A stretch of DNA of 64,000 nt from Phyllobacterium myrsinacearum (lineage in GTDB: Bacteria; Pseudomonadota; Alphaproteobacteria; Rhizobiales; Rhizobiaceae): assembly GCF_002980555.1 (NCBI RefSeq), contig NZ_PVBT01000010.1:62001-126000 (forward strand), in the 5' to 3' direction. How positions within the stretch are numbered: position 1 is the first letter of the stretch; every line of letters begins with the position of its first letter. Under the pieces are notes generated by a model. It was not told where the DNA came from and did not search any database. It was given only the letters and a program-made list of their open reading frames with translations. The position numbers and the translations under genes were made by a program. Shown in pieces: positions 45,100 through 53,836 of this stretch.

Positions 45100-45528
45100 C
45101 TACCTGATCATCTGAATTCCCGCCGATTCCGGCTGTGCAATGGGAGACTGGGCGCCGAAAAACGCCTTGACCTCGGCAAAGTCGAGACTGCCGCTTTCGT
45201 CGCGATCGATTTCCCTGAAATGATCGGCAAAATAGCCAACACCGGCTTTTTCCGCCGAAGCGACGGTGACGCGCTGCGTGGCAGGGTCAGCAGCCCGGTC
45301 GAACAGAGAGCGGATACGCCGGTCGACAGCGCTGCCTACGCCCTCCGGCGTGATCGGCTCGGGACGTTCCCGTCCCGGCTGGTCATGCGAAGGAATGGCG
45401 CGCAGCATGCGCGTCCGCATGTCCGGATCCGGCCGGGTCAGATTGATGGAATCCCCGGCATGGGAAGCCGGCGCTTGAGCGCTGACGGCGAGCAAGACCG
45501 CGGTGATCCACAAAGCACATTTATTCAT
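45100..45528 (-). CDS. Secreted EF-hand protein, cassette copy 1
   Basis: A 142-residue exported protein: signal peptide ending ASHAGD, a Pro/Arg-rich middle, and one canonical EF-hand loop DRDESGSLDFAE at residues 108-119 with Asp at positions 1 and 3, Glu-Ser at 4-5, Gly at 6 and Glu at 12. The motif GYFADHFREID precedes it. It should bind one calcium ion. AGGAGG lies well upstream of ATG 45528, and the start overlaps the 3' end of the S10 peptidase gene by eight bases. A paralogue (53,457-53,825) sits next to the other S10 gene in the same order, so the two genes form a repeated cassette. Confidence 0.82.
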   Translation of the reverse strand: MNKCALWITAVLLAVSAQAPASHAGDSINLTRPDPDMRTRMLRAIPSHDQPGRERPEPITPEGVGSAVDRRIRSLFDRAADPATQRVTVASAEKAGVGYFADHFREIDRDESGSLDFAEVKAFFGAQSPIAQPESAGIQMIR

Positions 45529-47341
45529 GGCTATCCCCTCCTGCGAGCGGCGCATTCAACGCGGCAATCATGTTCGTCTGGGGCTGTGCATAGAATGCAT
45601 CGAGATCCTGCATGACATGTTCATAGGAACGGGTCTTGCCGGGCAGGATGCCGTGACCGCCCTCATAGGTTTTGACCGGCACCTTCACCGCCAAGCCAGC
45701 GCGCGTTATGTTCAGTTCCGTTTGATGAAACACGGTGTTGAGGTCGTAATAGCCGTGCTGGATGAGAACTTTCAGGCTGGGGTTCAAGGTCAAGGCAAAC
45801 GCCATATCCGGAAGACTGGTTGCGAACCTGCGTTCGGCACCAGGCAGCCTTGGATCAGGCAAGTAATTCCAGTTGTCGATGATGCGGCCGTTGAGACCCA
45901 GATACTCCGACGTCGGCTTGTAATTCATGAAACTGGCCTGATAGGTCTTTATGAAATCGTAATAAATATCAGTCCGGTCCAACATCGGATCGATTGTCTG
46001 CCTGGGCAAAAACTTCCGTCCGTCATTGATGAAAAGCTTACCCTGCGCCGGATCAAACCTTTCAAGGAATTGCAATGAATTGAGATTGGGGGTTTCGATC
46101 CAGGGATTGTCCTTGGGCATATCCCCTTTCTGGTACGGTTTGCCTATGCCGGTAAGCGTGTAGAGCCTATTGAGGAAATCTTCAGCATTGGGTTGACCTG
46201 CGTCCGAAACGGACCAGTTGGGTGCCTTGAGGTAAGCGTCCCAGTTGATTCGGTCAGAGGCCGCTTGCGAAACACCCGGGAATACGGCCCGATACAGACT
46301 GTTGAAAGTGGTGGCAAATGCGCGGACATCCGACAGGAATCTCGCAATCTTTGGGGCCACAGATGCTGGATCGGCCGTTGTCAGGTCCTCGGCCGTCAGA
46401 CCCTGACGTCCTGCGGGTTTGCCGTGATAGGCAGCAACCATGGCGTAGGTGGGCAGCGCTCCCCCGCAGGAGAAGTTGGATCGGCTGCAGTCTGTTTTAA
46501 TGTCCAGCATGGGCGAGTTCAGGATCAGTCCGGCAAGGATATTGGCCGGTTTGCCATCCGGGCCAGCCATATAGTCGCGGCTGCCACTTTCGATGAGCCG
46601 GCGCCCGATGATGGGCGCACGCAGACCGCCATAGGATACACCGTAAATATATTTCGGCGAGCTTTGCCGGCCGGTGAGGTTGACGTAACGGGTAATGAAA
46701 TCACGCAGGACTTCAGCATCGCTGTCGACGCCCCAGAAATCCGCATTTTCATGCGGCCGGATCGCTGTGGAATAGCCCGTGCCAACCGGATCGACAAACA
46801 CAAGATCGGTTTTGTCGAGCAGCGTATCAGGATTATCGAGCAGCCTCAGTTCCGGCGACACCGGATCGGCTTTCTTCGGCCCAAGGAAATCGAGATCCAG
46901 AACTGCAGATGCGCCGCCCGGCCCGCCATTGAAAACGAAGGTAACCGGGCGGGTTTCGCGCGGCAGGTCATCACGCGTATAGGCCGTATAGAAAATGGCG
47001 GCTTGCGCATCGAGCCCAGCCAGATCAGCTGGCTTCGGTGGGGCACTTTCCCAGTCATAGGCGATCATATGACCGGCGGTTGCGGTGAACGGAATGACGT
47101 TCCCCTTGAGGTTGATCGTCTGTGCCTTGCTGGAAGGCGTTTCGCTCACGGCCAGGCGGTCCACCGCATCGTGGAGCCCATAGGCAAAGACGGCACTCCC
47201 GGGCACCGGCTGTACAGGCTTGGGCGCCGGGGTGGTAAAAGTTCCTGACGAGGCGGTTGAATCGGATTTTCCGGAATCGGAACCGCCACTGCAGGACGCG
47301 AGAAACACCGCCAGCAGGAGCCAATACAGGCGAAAAGCCAT
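45521..47341 (-). CDS. Serine carboxypeptidase-like lipoprotein (S10), copy 1
   Basis: A 606-residue lipoprotein with lipobox LASC at about residue 18, then a Ser/Thr/Pro linker. The alpha/beta-hydrolase domain of family S10 shows the oxyanion motif FNGGPGGAS, the nucleophile Ser236 in VSYGG, Asp533 in GYYD and His563 in GGHG, so the triad is complete. S10 enzymes remove residues from peptide C-termini at acid pH or act as acyltransferases. GAGG lies upstream of the ATG. It is followed by an overlapping EF-hand gene. The nucleophile motif is VSYGG rather than the canonical ESYAG, unlike copy 2. Confidence 0.85.
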   Translation of the reverse strand: MAFRLYWLLLAVFLASCSGGSDSGKSDSTASSGTFTTPAPKPVQPVPGSAVFAYGLHDAVDRLAVSETPSSKAQTINLKGNVIPFTATAGHMIAYDWESAPPKPADLAGLDAQAAIFYTAYTRDDLPRETRPVTFVFNGGPGGASAVLDLDFLGPKKADPVSPELRLLDNPDTLLDKTDLVFVDPVGTGYSTAIRPHENADFWGVDSDAEVLRDFITRYVNLTGRQSSPKYIYGVSYGGLRAPIIGRRLIESGSRDYMAGPDGKPANILAGLILNSPMLDIKTDCSRSNFSCGGALPTYAMVAAYHGKPAGRQGLTAEDLTTADPASVAPKIARFLSDVRAFATTFNSLYRAVFPGVSQAASDRINWDAYLKAPNWSVSDAGQPNAEDFLNRLYTLTGIGKPYQKGDMPKDNPWIETPNLNSLQFLERFDPAQGKLFINDGRKFLPRQTIDPMLDRTDIYYDFIKTYQASFMNYKPTSEYLGLNGRIIDNWNYLPDPRLPGAERRFATSLPDMAFALTLNPSLKVLIQHGYYDLNTVFHQTELNITRAGLAVKVPVKTYEGGHGILPGKTRSYEHVMQDLDAFYAQPQTNMIAALNAPLAGGDSHE

Positions 47342-47622
47342 GGTCACAACCTCACAATATAAATCGATAAAATACTTAAACTATTGATATAATGAGATAA
47401 AAATTGAAAGCATATCTGGTTTTCGGCCGGCCGTTTCGACTGACTCACAAAAATGGCAGCCTATGGGATGAGTACACCCCGCCCGGCCATCCCTCGTCAA
47501 TTAGCCATTGGTCGATAGGCCAACGGCAAACCGGCGAAATGCCGGGGCATTGCAGGAATCAGGGTTGAATGGGTGGACATCGGGAAACACCATCCCCACA
47601 TTCCGGGTCTGGAGGCTGCCAT
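47342..47622. other. AT-rich divergent promoter gap
   Basis: A 280-base gap lies between the S10 gene and the divergent P450 gene. The 47,340-47,420 part is AT-rich and contains CTATTGATATAATGAG, similar to the ATTGATATATCAAT palindrome at 6636. No gene is seen. Promoters for both neighbours must lie here. Confidence 0.4.
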
Positions 47623-49002
47623 ATGGACACTGTCAGAACCGCATTCATTCCCCCCGCACCGGTGCCGCGCACGGGCCCGGTTGGTACGATCGAACTGATC
47701 CGCACCATTTACCGCAATCCGCTCGAATTGTGGGGAGAGCCGTCCTACAATGAACCATGGGTATCCATCGACTGGGCCTTCCAGCACACGATCATCGCCA
47801 ATGATCCCGGCCTGATCCGCCATGTCCTCGTCGACAACGCCAGGAATTACAAGATGGCGGCGGTGCGCCAGCGCATCCTGCGCCCGATCCTGCGCGACGG
47901 ACTGCTGACGGCCGAAGGCGAGACCTGGAAACGCTCGCGCAGGGCGATGGCCCCGGTGTTCACCCCGCGCCACATCAACGGTTTTGCCGCAGCGATGAAG
48001 CGGACCACGGAAAGCTTTGCCGAACGCTATGAAAGCGTGGCAGGCACCATCGACGTGTCCCGCGACATGACGATGCTCACCTACGATATTCTGGCGGAAA
48101 CCCTGTTTTCCGGCGAAATTGCCGGCGAACCCGATGAATTCGCTCATGAAGTCGACCGCCTGTTCGAGACAATGGGGCGGGTCGATCCGCTGGACCTCCT
48201 CGGCGCGCCGGGCTGGCTGCCGCGCTTCACCCAGATCCGCGGCCGCAGGGCACTGGCCTTCTTCCGCAAGATCGTTGCCGAGACGATCGTCCTGCGCAAG
48301 GCGCGCATGGACCGGGATGGCGATGCCGTTCCCAACGATTTCCTGACATTGCTGCTGCGCGCGGAAGGGCCGGACGGACTGTCGCGCGCCGAGATCGAAG
48401 ACAATATCATCACCTTCATTGGTGCCGGGCACGAAACCACGGCACGCGCGCTGGGCTGGACGTTCTATCTGCTGGCGCAGGCGCCATGGGAACGCGATCT
48501 GATCGAGCAGGAAATCGACGCCTTCATGCAGCAGGACCCGCTGCCGGCGCCGCATGACTGGCTGAACGCCCTGCCCTTGACGCGGGCCGCCTTCGAGGAG
48601 GCCATGCGGCTCTACCCGCCAGCGCCGTCGATCAATCGCGAACCGGTGGAAGACGACCAGTACAAGGATCTGCATATTCCCAAGGGGTCCGCCATTCTGG
48701 TCATGCCGTGGACGGTGCATCGCCATCGCCTCTACTGGGACAATCCTGAAGCCTTCGTGCCCTCGCGCTTCCATCCGGAAAACCGCGACAAGATCGACCG
48801 CTTTCAGTACCTGCCGTTCGGCGCCGGGCCGCGCGTGTGCATCGGTGCCAGCTTTGCGCTGCAGGAGGCCATCATCGCGCTGGCAACGCTGCTGCACCGC
48901 TACCGTTTCGATACGGTGGGCACCGCAAAGCCATGGCCGGTGCAGAAACTCACGACGCAACCCGATGGCGGACTGCCCATGGCGGTTTCGGCAAGGCGGT
49001 AG
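47623..49002 (+). CDS. Cytochrome P450
   Basis: A 459-residue P450 monooxygenase. Key motifs: I-helix AGHETT around residues 268-273, the K-helix EAMR at 326-329 (the ExxR pair), and the heme-binding FGAGPRVCIGASFA with the Cys thiolate ligand at 406. It lacks a membrane anchor, so it is a soluble bacterial P450 that needs ferredoxin and reductase partners from elsewhere. Substrate unknown. ATG 47623 follows GGAGG by seven bases. The neighbours give no pathway: a divergent S10 peptidase and a downstream toxin-antitoxin pair. Confidence 0.95.
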   Translation: MDTVRTAFIPPAPVPRTGPVGTIELIRTIYRNPLELWGEPSYNEPWVSIDWAFQHTIIANDPGLIRHVLVDNARNYKMAAVRQRILRPILRDGLLTAEGETWKRSRRAMAPVFTPRHINGFAAAMKRTTESFAERYESVAGTIDVSRDMTMLTYDILAETLFSGEIAGEPDEFAHEVDRLFETMGRVDPLDLLGAPGWLPRFTQIRGRRALAFFRKIVAETIVLRKARMDRDGDAVPNDFLTLLLRAEGPDGLSRAEIEDNIITFIGAGHETTARALGWTFYLLAQAPWERDLIEQEIDAFMQQDPLPAPHDWLNALPLTRAAFEEAMRLYPPAPSINREPVEDDQYKDLHIPKGSAILVMPWTVHRHRLYWDNPEAFVPSRFHPENRDKIDRFQYLPFGAGPRVCIGASFALQEAIIALATLLHRYRFDTVGTAKPWPVQKLTTQPDGGLPMAVSARR

Positions 49003-49036
49003 GGAATGGCTGCCAGACAACCAAAATCCTCACCCA

Positions 49037-49065
49037 TTGATTTCACCTGAAATTAAAGCTATATT
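49037..49065 (+). promoter_or_regulatory. Promoter of the RES/Xre toxin-antitoxin operon
   Basis: TTGATT (49037-49042) and TATATT (49060-49065) are exactly 17 bases apart. The transcription start would be near 49072, just ahead of the antitoxin start codon. Two operator-like palindromes flank this promoter. Confidence 0.65.
49041..49052. promoter_or_regulatory. TA operator copy 1 (TTTCA-N2-TGAAA)
   Basis: TTTCACCTGAAA overlaps the -35 box of the promoter. The same TTTCA-N2-TGAAA palindrome recurs 27 bases downstream, so a repressor dimer pair could cover both promoter ends. Confidence 0.65.
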
Positions 49066-49067
49066 CC

Positions 49068-49079
49068 TTTCAGATGAAA
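49068..49079. promoter_or_regulatory. TA operator copy 2 (TTTCA-N2-TGAAA)
   Basis: TTTCAGATGAAA lies over the expected transcription start and extends as CCTTTCA-GA-TGAAAGG (49066-49081). It also covers an in-frame ATG at 49074, which argues that translation starts at 49089. Confidence 0.65.
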
Positions 49080-49088
49080 GGTTTGGAT

Positions 49089-49472
49089 ATGTCGGCACTC
49101 ACCCAACGCACACCGGAACACACCAGCAAGACCGCCGTTGTTTCCAAGGCCTTGCTGCGGTCGTCCGAACTGCTCGGGCTGACCGCCAAGGAACTGTCGA
49201 CCGTGGTCGGCCTGTCGGAACCCAGCATTTCGCGCCTGAAGCGCAGCGAGGATGGCGCGCCGCTCACCGGCAAGAGTTACGAACTGGCGCTGCTTTTCAT
49301 CCGGCTCTATCGCTCGCTGGACGCCATTGTCGGCGGTGACGACAGCGTCGCCCGGCAGTGGATCCGCACCGACAACAGCATGCTGGGGGGCAAGCCGCTC
49401 AACCGCATCAAAACCATTGACGGTCTCGCCCATGTCCTTGCCTATCTGGACGCCCGACGCGCTCCGATCTGA
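49089..49472 (+). CDS. Xre/MbcA/ParS-type antitoxin (DUF2384)
   Basis: A 127-residue antitoxin. An N-terminal HTH-like half (VVSKALLRSSELLGLTAKELSTVVGLSEPSISRLKR in outline) precedes the DUF2384 toxin-binding half (LALLFIRLYRSLDAIVGG, ARQWIRTDNSMLGGKPLNRIKTIDGLAHVLAYLDARRAPI in outline), the typical layout of antitoxins that neutralise RES toxins. AAGG precedes ATG 49089; an upstream ATG at 49074 lies inside an operator. It is expected to repress its own promoter through the paired TTTCA-N2-TGAAA sites. Confidence 0.9.
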   Translation: MSALTQRTPEHTSKTAVVSKALLRSSELLGLTAKELSTVVGLSEPSISRLKRSEDGAPLTGKSYELALLFIRLYRSLDAIVGGDDSVARQWIRTDNSMLGGKPLNRIKTIDGLAHVLAYLDARRAPI

Positions 49473-50193
49473 GGCGCGCGACCGGCATGGCGCCTGCTGG
49501 CGTCTCGTCGAGGCACAACACCGCGTTTCCACCATGAAACTTGTCGATACGCTCGACGAGCAGGCTCTGCTTGAGGACGAGATCGAAGCGACCAAGCCGC
49601 CTTTGCCGCCGGATTGCGCCCGGCTCGATTATCTCCTGGCAACACCGTTCCGCTACGGCCGTTATCCCGGCAATTCCCGCTTCCGGCGCGAGGGCTATTC
49701 CCCCGGCGTGTTCTATGCCAGCGAAGCGGTTGAAACGGCAGTGGCCGAGACGGCATTCTACCGCCTCCTGTTCTTCAGCGAGAGTCCGGGAACACCTTGG
49801 CCGCGCAATGCGCTGGAATTCACCGCATTCGAAAGCCGCTATGCAACCAAGCGCGGCATTGATCTGACGGCAGCCCCCTTTGCCCGGCATGCGGAGTACT
49901 GGACCCACCTGACCGACTATTCGGCCTGCCTTGCGCTGGCCGACGCGGCGCATCAGGCAGGCATCGAGATCATCCGCTACCAGTCGGTGCGCGACCCCGC
50001 GGGCGGCGCCAATCTGGCCCTGCTCACATGCGGCGCCTTTGCCATGCCGCGCCCCACGCATACGACCACGTGGCGGCTGGTGTTTTCCGATTACGGCGTC
50101 AAGGCCATCTGCGACCAGCCGGACATCCGGCTGGGTTTCAGCCGCGCGATCTTTGCCCGCGACCCGCGCATGGCCGGGGTGCTGCGCCGTTAA
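49432..50193 (+). CDS. RES-domain toxin (NAD-degrading type)
   Basis: A 253-residue RES-family toxin. It has the typical N-terminus WRLVEAQHRVSTMKLVDTL, the ADP-ribosyltransferase-fold core FRYGRYPGNSRFRREGYSPGVFYAS with Arg and Tyr residues of the NAD pocket, and a second part VAETAFYRLLFF. RES toxins such as MbcT deplete NAD or modify targets with ADP-ribose, stopping growth when the antitoxin is lost. The start ATG lies 41 bases inside the antitoxin gene's 3' end, so production is coupled. It converges with fghA, overlapping by four bases at the stop. Confidence 0.92.
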   Translation: MSLPIWTPDALRSEARDRHGACWRLVEAQHRVSTMKLVDTLDEQALLEDEIEATKPPLPPDCARLDYLLATPFRYGRYPGNSRFRREGYSPGVFYASEAVETAVAETAFYRLLFFSESPGTPWPRNALEFTAFESRYATKRGIDLTAAPFARHAEYWTHLTDYSACLALADAAHQAGIEIIRYQSVRDPAGGANLALLTCGAFAMPRPTHTTTWRLVFSDYGVKAICDQPDIRLGFSRAIFARDPRMAGVLRR

Positions 50194-51029
50194 GACGAAC
50201 CGAGCCGCACGGCGTGCCAGGCGATATGATCGGCCATGAAGGTGGAAATGAAGAAATAGGAATGGTCGTAGCCATCGCGCATGTGGAGCGTCAGCGGAAT
50301 GTTGGCATGCCGGCACGCCTCTTCCAGGAGCCACGGGCGCAGGCCGTCATCGAGAAAGCCGTCGGCCTTGCCCTGATCCACCAACAGTTCCGGCACGCGG
50401 TGACCGTCCTCGATCAAAAGCACGCTGTCATAGGCGCGCCAGGCCGCCTCATCGGTGCCGAGATATTTTTCAAAGGCCGGACGCGACCAGCCCGCGACAC
50501 CCGGCCGGGCGATCGGGGCGAAGGCGGAAACCGAACGGTAACGGCCGGGGTGTTTCAACGCCAGCGTGATGGCGCCGTGCCCGCCCATGGAATGACCGAA
50601 AATACCCTGCCGCGCCATATCGACGGGAAAATTGGCGCCGATCAGCGCCGGCAGCTCCTGCGCGATATAGCTCGCCATGCGGTAGTTGGCGGCATAGGGC
50701 GCCTCGGTCGCATCCAGATAAAATCCGGCGCCGGACCCGAACTGCCAATTGTCCTTTTCATCCGGCACGTGATCGCCGCGCGGGCTGGTATCCGGGCAGA
50801 TGATGGCAACGCCGTGCGCGGCCGCCGCCCGGCGGTATTCGCCTTTATCCATGACGTTCTGGTGGGTGCAGGTGAGGCCCGAGAGATACCACAGCACCGG
50901 CACCGGGCCATCCTTGGCCTGCGGCGGCAGGAACACCGCAAAAGTCATGTCGCACTGGCAGACATCGCTGCGATGGCGGTAGACACCCTGCGTGCCGTCA
51001 AAACTTCTGGCGATCGATAGCGTTTCCAT
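50190..51029 (-). CDS. fghA: S-formylglutathione hydrolase
   Basis: A 279-residue esterase-D-type alpha/beta hydrolase that splits S-formylglutathione into formate and glutathione, the second step of glutathione-dependent formaldehyde detoxification. Motifs: LSGLTCTHQNVMDKGEYRR at residues 49-67 in outline, the nucleophile Ser147 in GHSMGGHG, and C-terminal GYDHSYFFISTF with the catalytic His. It is the last gene of the frmA operon, 27 bases after the DUF1345 gene. Confidence 0.96.
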   Translation of the reverse strand: METLSIARSFDGTQGVYRHRSDVCQCDMTFAVFLPPQAKDGPVPVLWYLSGLTCTHQNVMDKGEYRRAAAAHGVAIICPDTSPRGDHVPDEKDNWQFGSGAGFYLDATEAPYAANYRMASYIAQELPALIGANFPVDMARQGIFGHSMGGHGAITLALKHPGRYRSVSAFAPIARPGVAGWSRPAFEKYLGTDEAAWRAYDSVLLIEDGHRVPELLVDQGKADGFLDDGLRPWLLEEACRHANIPLTLHMRDGYDHSYFFISTFMADHIAWHAVRLGSS

Positions 51030-51056
51030 GACAATTCCCGTGGTTTTTTGAGCTGA

Positions 51057-51707
51057 TTACTGGCCGAGCGCGACAGCGACATTGACCGCCGCTGCGACAA
51101 GCACCGTGTTGAAGAAGAAAGAAACGATGGCGTGCAGCAGGTTGACCCTGCGCATTTCGGTGCTGGTGACCGCCGTATCGGAGGTTTGCGCGGTCATGCC
51201 GATAACAAAGGAGAAATACAGAAACTCGATGCCGCCCGGCTCCTTTTCGCCGGGGAAATCCAGCCCGCCCACATGTTTGCGCGGCTTGTCCTTGGTGCCC
51301 TCTACCGTTTCATCCGGCTGCCAGTAGAGATGGGCATAATGGATGGCGGCCATGGCATGGATGGTCGCCCAGCCCAGCGGCACGGCGGCCAGCGCGGGCA
51401 CAAGATTGATCAGCTGCGGGTTCTTGCCGCTGTTGATCAGCACGAAAAGCGAGCCCACCGCCACGACAACCGTGCCGAGGGTAACGGCAAAGATGATCGC
51501 CATGGGTTCGTCGGAACGGGCGGCATTCTTCCGGAGAAAATCCGCCGTCAGCCGGCGGATCTTGAACGCCGTCAGGATGAGATAGACGATGAAGAAGGTG
51601 TTTGCCCCGAGCACATAGGCAAGATGCGGATAAAACATCAGGGCAAGCGCCAGCGCGGCGAGACCGGCGATGGCGGCGATATAAAAGGGGTTGTGCCGGC
51701 GCAGCAT
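51057..51707 (-). CDS. DUF1345 membrane protein
   Basis: A 216-residue protein with about five transmembrane helices. The family signature includes FKIRRLTADFLRKNAARSDEP, HAMAAIHYAHLYW and GGIEFLYFSFVIGMTAQTSDTAVTSTEMRR in outline. DUF1345 proteins are conserved bacterial membrane proteins of unknown role. It lies between the elaA-like gene (seven-base gap) and fghA (27-base gap), so it is part of the formaldehyde-detoxification transcript, a placement not explained by any known function. Confidence 0.88.
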   Translation of the reverse strand: MLRRHNPFYIAAIAGLAALALALMFYPHLAYVLGANTFFIVYLILTAFKIRRLTADFLRKNAARSDEPMAIIFAVTLGTVVVAVGSLFVLINSGKNPQLINLVPALAAVPLGWATIHAMAAIHYAHLYWQPDETVEGTKDKPRKHVGGLDFPGEKEPGGIEFLYFSFVIGMTAQTSDTAVTSTEMRRVNLLHAIVSFFFNTVLVAAAVNVAVALGQ

Positions 51708-51714
51708 CGGCCGT

Positions 51715-52190
51715 CTACCGCGATGTCTGGGCCGTCACGGGCCGCTGCATGTCGACATGGGGAATACCGTCTTCCAGATATTCGCCCGATACCGGCAGAA
51801 AGCCGAAGGATTCATAAAACCGCTGCAGGTGGCTTTGTGCCGACAGCGCGATGGGGCGGCCGGGAAAGCGGGTTTCGCAGGCGGCAATGGCCTCTGCCAT
51901 CAGCGTCTCGCCGAGCCGCTGGCCGCGATGCGCGGGCGAAACGACGACCCGGCCGATGCGCGCCGCATCCATGCCGCCATGCGGCGGGCGCAGGCGGGCG
52001 CTCGCCACCAGCGCATCGCCCTGGAGAAGCCGCAGGTGCAGCGCTTCGCCATCCTTGCCGTCGAGTTCCGGATAGGGGCATTTCTGCTCGACCACGAAGA
52101 CATCGACCCGCAGGCGCAGCATGGCATAGAGATCGCGCGGGCTGAACGCATCCATCCCGCGCACATCCACCCTGTAGCCGTCACCGGCCA

Positions 52191-52191
<1 letters not shown>
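51715..52191 (-). CDS. GNAT acetyltransferase (ElaA family)
   Basis: A 158-residue N-acetyltransferase of the GNAT superfamily. The ElaA-type start LYAMLRLRVDVFVVEQKCPYPELDGKD in outline is characteristic, and the acetyl-CoA-binding loop follows as IGRVVVSPAHRGQRLGETLM near residue 80, then the FYESFGFLPVSGEYLEDGIPHVDM end. The acceptor is unknown. Its ATG overlaps the frmA stop by one base (ATGA), so the two are translated together. Confidence 0.9.
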
Positions 52192-53303
<1,112 letters not shown>

Positions 53304-53456
53304 GCGGATTCTCCCTGATGCGTCTTTCAAAGTGCGGTCTACTGATTTGCAGTTGTGCACTATCAGGATCACACCGGGGATCGTCAATCAAATCGGCGAC
53401 ATTTCTGGTCGGGGAAGGCGCTTCTTGACGCGCCTTGCTCCCGCAGCGGCTTTCTC

Positions 53457-53825
53457 TTACTCGACCACCTGCACCTTCTTTGCAGCCCTTGCTCTTGCTG
53501 CCGGGAGGGGCGAACGCGCATCAAGGAAGGTCTGCACATCATCGAAGGTAATGTAACCGTCCCGGTCCTTGTCGATCTGTGCAAAATGCTCGGCGATGAA
53601 GCCCCAGCCGGCGTTGCCTGCCGCTTGCGCAGTCAGAAGATGATTGGACGATGCAACTGCATCGAACTTGGCTCGCAGTTCCTGATCAAGCTGCCTCTGG
53701 ATCGAGATTGCATCCTGCTTGACTGATTTTGTGCCTGGCTCAGGACGCCAGACACGATCACCGGCTTGGGCTGACCCACCAGCCAGCGAGGTCAGGAGGA
53801 GCGAAATGAAGATTATGCGGGACAT
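53457..53825 (-). CDS. Secreted EF-hand protein, cassette copy 2
   Basis: A 122-residue exported protein: signal peptide ending GGSAQAGD, a helical region with QRQLDQELRAKFDAVASSN and one EF-hand loop DKDRDGYITFDD at residues 85-96. Position 12 of the loop is Asp rather than the usual Glu, which normally lowers affinity for calcium. Upstream, GWGFIAEHFAQID parallels GYFADHFREID in the other copy. It starts 11 bases after the S10 gene, so they are co-transcribed. The loop and flanks mark it as a paralogue of the gene at 45,100-45,528. Confidence 0.82.
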   Translation of the reverse strand: MSRIIFISLLLTSLAGGSAQAGDRVWRPEPGTKSVKQDAISIQRQLDQELRAKFDAVASSNHLLTAQAAGNAGWGFIAEHFAQIDKDRDGYITFDDVQTFLDARSPLPAARARAAKKVQVVE

Positions 53826-53836
53826 GGATCGCTCTC

